The notes beneath the pieces are model-generated. The model searched no databases. It saw only the letters and a program-made list of their open reading frames with translations, and had not been told where the DNA came from. From NCBI RefSeq assembly GCF_018413465.1, contig NZ_JAHCDK010000003.1, positions 1 to 64,000 of the forward strand: a stretch of DNA of 64,000 bases, given 5' to 3'. Positions 62,924 to 64,000 of the stretch are shown piece after piece. Numbering within the stretch: the first letter of the stretch is position 1; the number at the start of each line of letters is the position of its first letter. The DNA is from Flavobacterium sp. CYK-55. GTDB taxonomy: Bacteria > Bacteroidota > Bacteroidia > Flavobacteriales > Flavobacteriaceae. The position numbers were made by a program, and so were the translations under genes.

Positions 62924-64000
62924 TTAGAAAATATTGTTTGTTTTTAAATACTTGGTAACATTCATCTTCGAATGTTCAAAAAAATTATATTCAGCACCTT
63001 GCCATCTTTGTATATAATGTTGATACTGATATTTGTGATTAAAGAAACAATTAAAATTTTTATCTTTATTTCTATTAAAAATACCAAAATTTTTTCCTTT
63101 AGACCAATTCCAATTATTTATGCTTCTTAATGCTAGTTGATAGACAAATATCTGTTTTATATAATCGTCTTCATTCTTTAAATCTTCAATTTCCTTATAT
63201 TGATCAAAAAAAGTCTTGTTTGTCTGTTCAATATAATTTGCTAACGTTTGATTTGTTTTCAATAGATGAAGATGCTTTAAAAAACTTTTATTTTGTATTA
63301 CCGCCTCTTTATCTGAATTGGGACAGACTACCAAATCATGAACGTTGTAATAGTTCCCTTTTTTAAAATAACCAGACAACAAAAGTAATGACCAAATCTT
63401 GTTAGATATATTATCATTATCTTCAAATAGTATGGCAAACTTTTCAGCAATGCTTTTAAAAATCTCTAAATTAAAATTTTCTACGCTTACATTAGTATAA
63501 TCTCGTTTGTATTCAAAATTTAAAATAGATACCTGATTAAAATAAGATGCCTGAATCAAATGGCCAATTTTTCCTTTGTTTACTGTATGGTCTTCATATT
63601 TCCAGAATAAATCTTCAATCTCATTTCTATTTTTAAAGGCTTTGAATATTCTCAATTTAAAATCGACATCGTTTGTTAATATTGATTTGGAGACTAATGA
63701 TCGCTTTAATAAAGTAATGTCTGCAATATCGTCTGAATTCTCTAAAAGATTGGTCACCATTTTTAATGCATTAATGACCTGTTTGTTAATAGTTTTTCTG
63801 ATTGTAACATCATCTTTATACGTGCTCAAAAAACGAATTAATCTGAAAAGATTTTGATTGTTTATAGGCTTACCTGCATCAATCAACTTTTTGCAATAAA
63901 GAATAGCGGGAAGCAGCAGAAAACACTCCATTTGTTCGATATGCTTTTTTACAGGATGTAACAAGCGCAATGGCAATAGGTCAGTTTTAATGGTGTAGAT
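62924..64000 (-). CDS. DUF262-like protein, C-terminal part (start beyond window)
   Basis: The frame is open to the right edge, so the N-terminus is missing; at least 358 residues are visible. KKHIEQMECFLLLPAILYC, INNQNLFRLIRFLSTY and FWKYEDHTVNKGKIGHLI resemble the C-terminal region of GmrSD-like DUF262/DUF1524 proteins, whose N-terminal ParB-like domain would be outside. The 3' part is Asn/Lys/Phe-rich and AT-rich, hinting at transfer. It is first in this strand's order before AlbA_2 and hsdR, 66 bp upstream of the former. DUF262 assignment is tentative. Confidence 0.55.
   Translation of the reverse strand: MYTIKTDLLPLRLLHPVKKHIEQMECFLLLPAILYCKKLIDAGKPINNQNLFRLIRFLSTYKDDVTIRKTINKQVINALKMVTNLLENSDDIADITLLKRSLVSKSILTNDVDFKLRIFKAFKNRNEIEDLFWKYEDHTVNKGKIGHLIQASYFNQVSILNFEYKRDYTNVSVENFNLEIFKSIAEKFAILFEDNDNISNKIWSLLLLSGYFKKGNYYNVHDLVVCPNSDKEAVIQNKSFLKHLHLLKTNQTLANYIEQTNKTFFDQYKEIEDLKNEDDYIKQIFVYQLALRSINNWNWSKGKNFGIFNRNKDKNFNCFFNHKYQYQHYIQRWQGAEYNFFEHSKMNVTKYLKTNNIF

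Overview
The window is a chromosomal segment of a gliding, denitrifying member of the Bacteroidota, most likely the order Flavobacteriales. The clues are about 40% GC, secreted proteins with type IX secretion (T9SS) C-terminal sorting domains, a giant SprB-repeat protein, TonB-dependent receptors, promoters with a TAnnTTTG element instead of sigma70 boxes, absence of Shine-Dalgarno sequences, and flavobacterial house-keeping genes such as the DUF3822-rsmD pair.

Layout. 1-3.4 kb: the N-terminal part of a large secreted repeat protein (running off the left edge) and a small secreted protein upstream of it. 4.0-8.1 kb: a polyphosphate operon (sixA-like phosphatase, ppk1, ppx, TMEM175-type K+ channel). 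8.1-9.9 kb: dnaX, split by a frameshift at an A10 run. 10.3-10.6 kb: RNase P RNA. 10.9-16.6 kb: CotH/LTD T9SS protein, rsmD, DUF3822, RecD-like helicase. 16.8-27.9 kb: 2895-residue SprB-repeat adhesin and a TonB receptor. 28.4-34.0 kb: M43-like metalloprotease, T9SS repeat protein, an isolated TrmH/SpoU methylase and a secreted hypothetical.

34.4-55.1 kb is a coherent anaerobic-respiration island: copper acquisition (OprC/NosA-like TonB receptor, YtkA-like lipoprotein, small Cys/His protein), a Crp/Fnr regulator with a polytopic membrane partner, fasciclin lipoprotein, NorC-NorB nitric oxide reductase, a ric-nrdD-nrdD'-nrdG operon in which the glycyl-radical tail of the anaerobic ribonucleotide reductase is a separate 60-residue gene, nadA-nadB, and a clade II nos operon (nosC, nosZ, membrane protein, nosL, D, F, Y, group III globin). 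Four intergenic palindromes of the form TATGAC-N4-(G/A)TCATA sit 36.5-37.5 bp from the last base of a TAnnTTTG-like element at six promoters. This ties copper uptake, the regulator itself, fasciclin, ric/nrd, nadAB and nos into one probable nitric-oxide/anaerobic regulon, presumably read by the Crp/Fnr protein at 37.9 kb.

55.4-57.2 kb: AraC regulator and SDR oxidoreductase. 58.3-64 kb: a defence-type cluster (DUF262-like protein cut by the right edge, AlbA_2/ATPase-like protein with a 12-bp repeat array, type I restriction HsdR).

Outside the 34.3-57.2 kb island, most long intergenic regions are filled with a mosaic dispersed repeat family: a 43-bp core, heptamer ATTCGTA arrays, octamer CTCAG-N3 arrays, a conserved ~110-bp module and GCGCAGCGGTC-type units. 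A different element, three phased 41-bp units with GTGACAAA/TTTGTCAC palindromes, lies beside the hsdR terminator.
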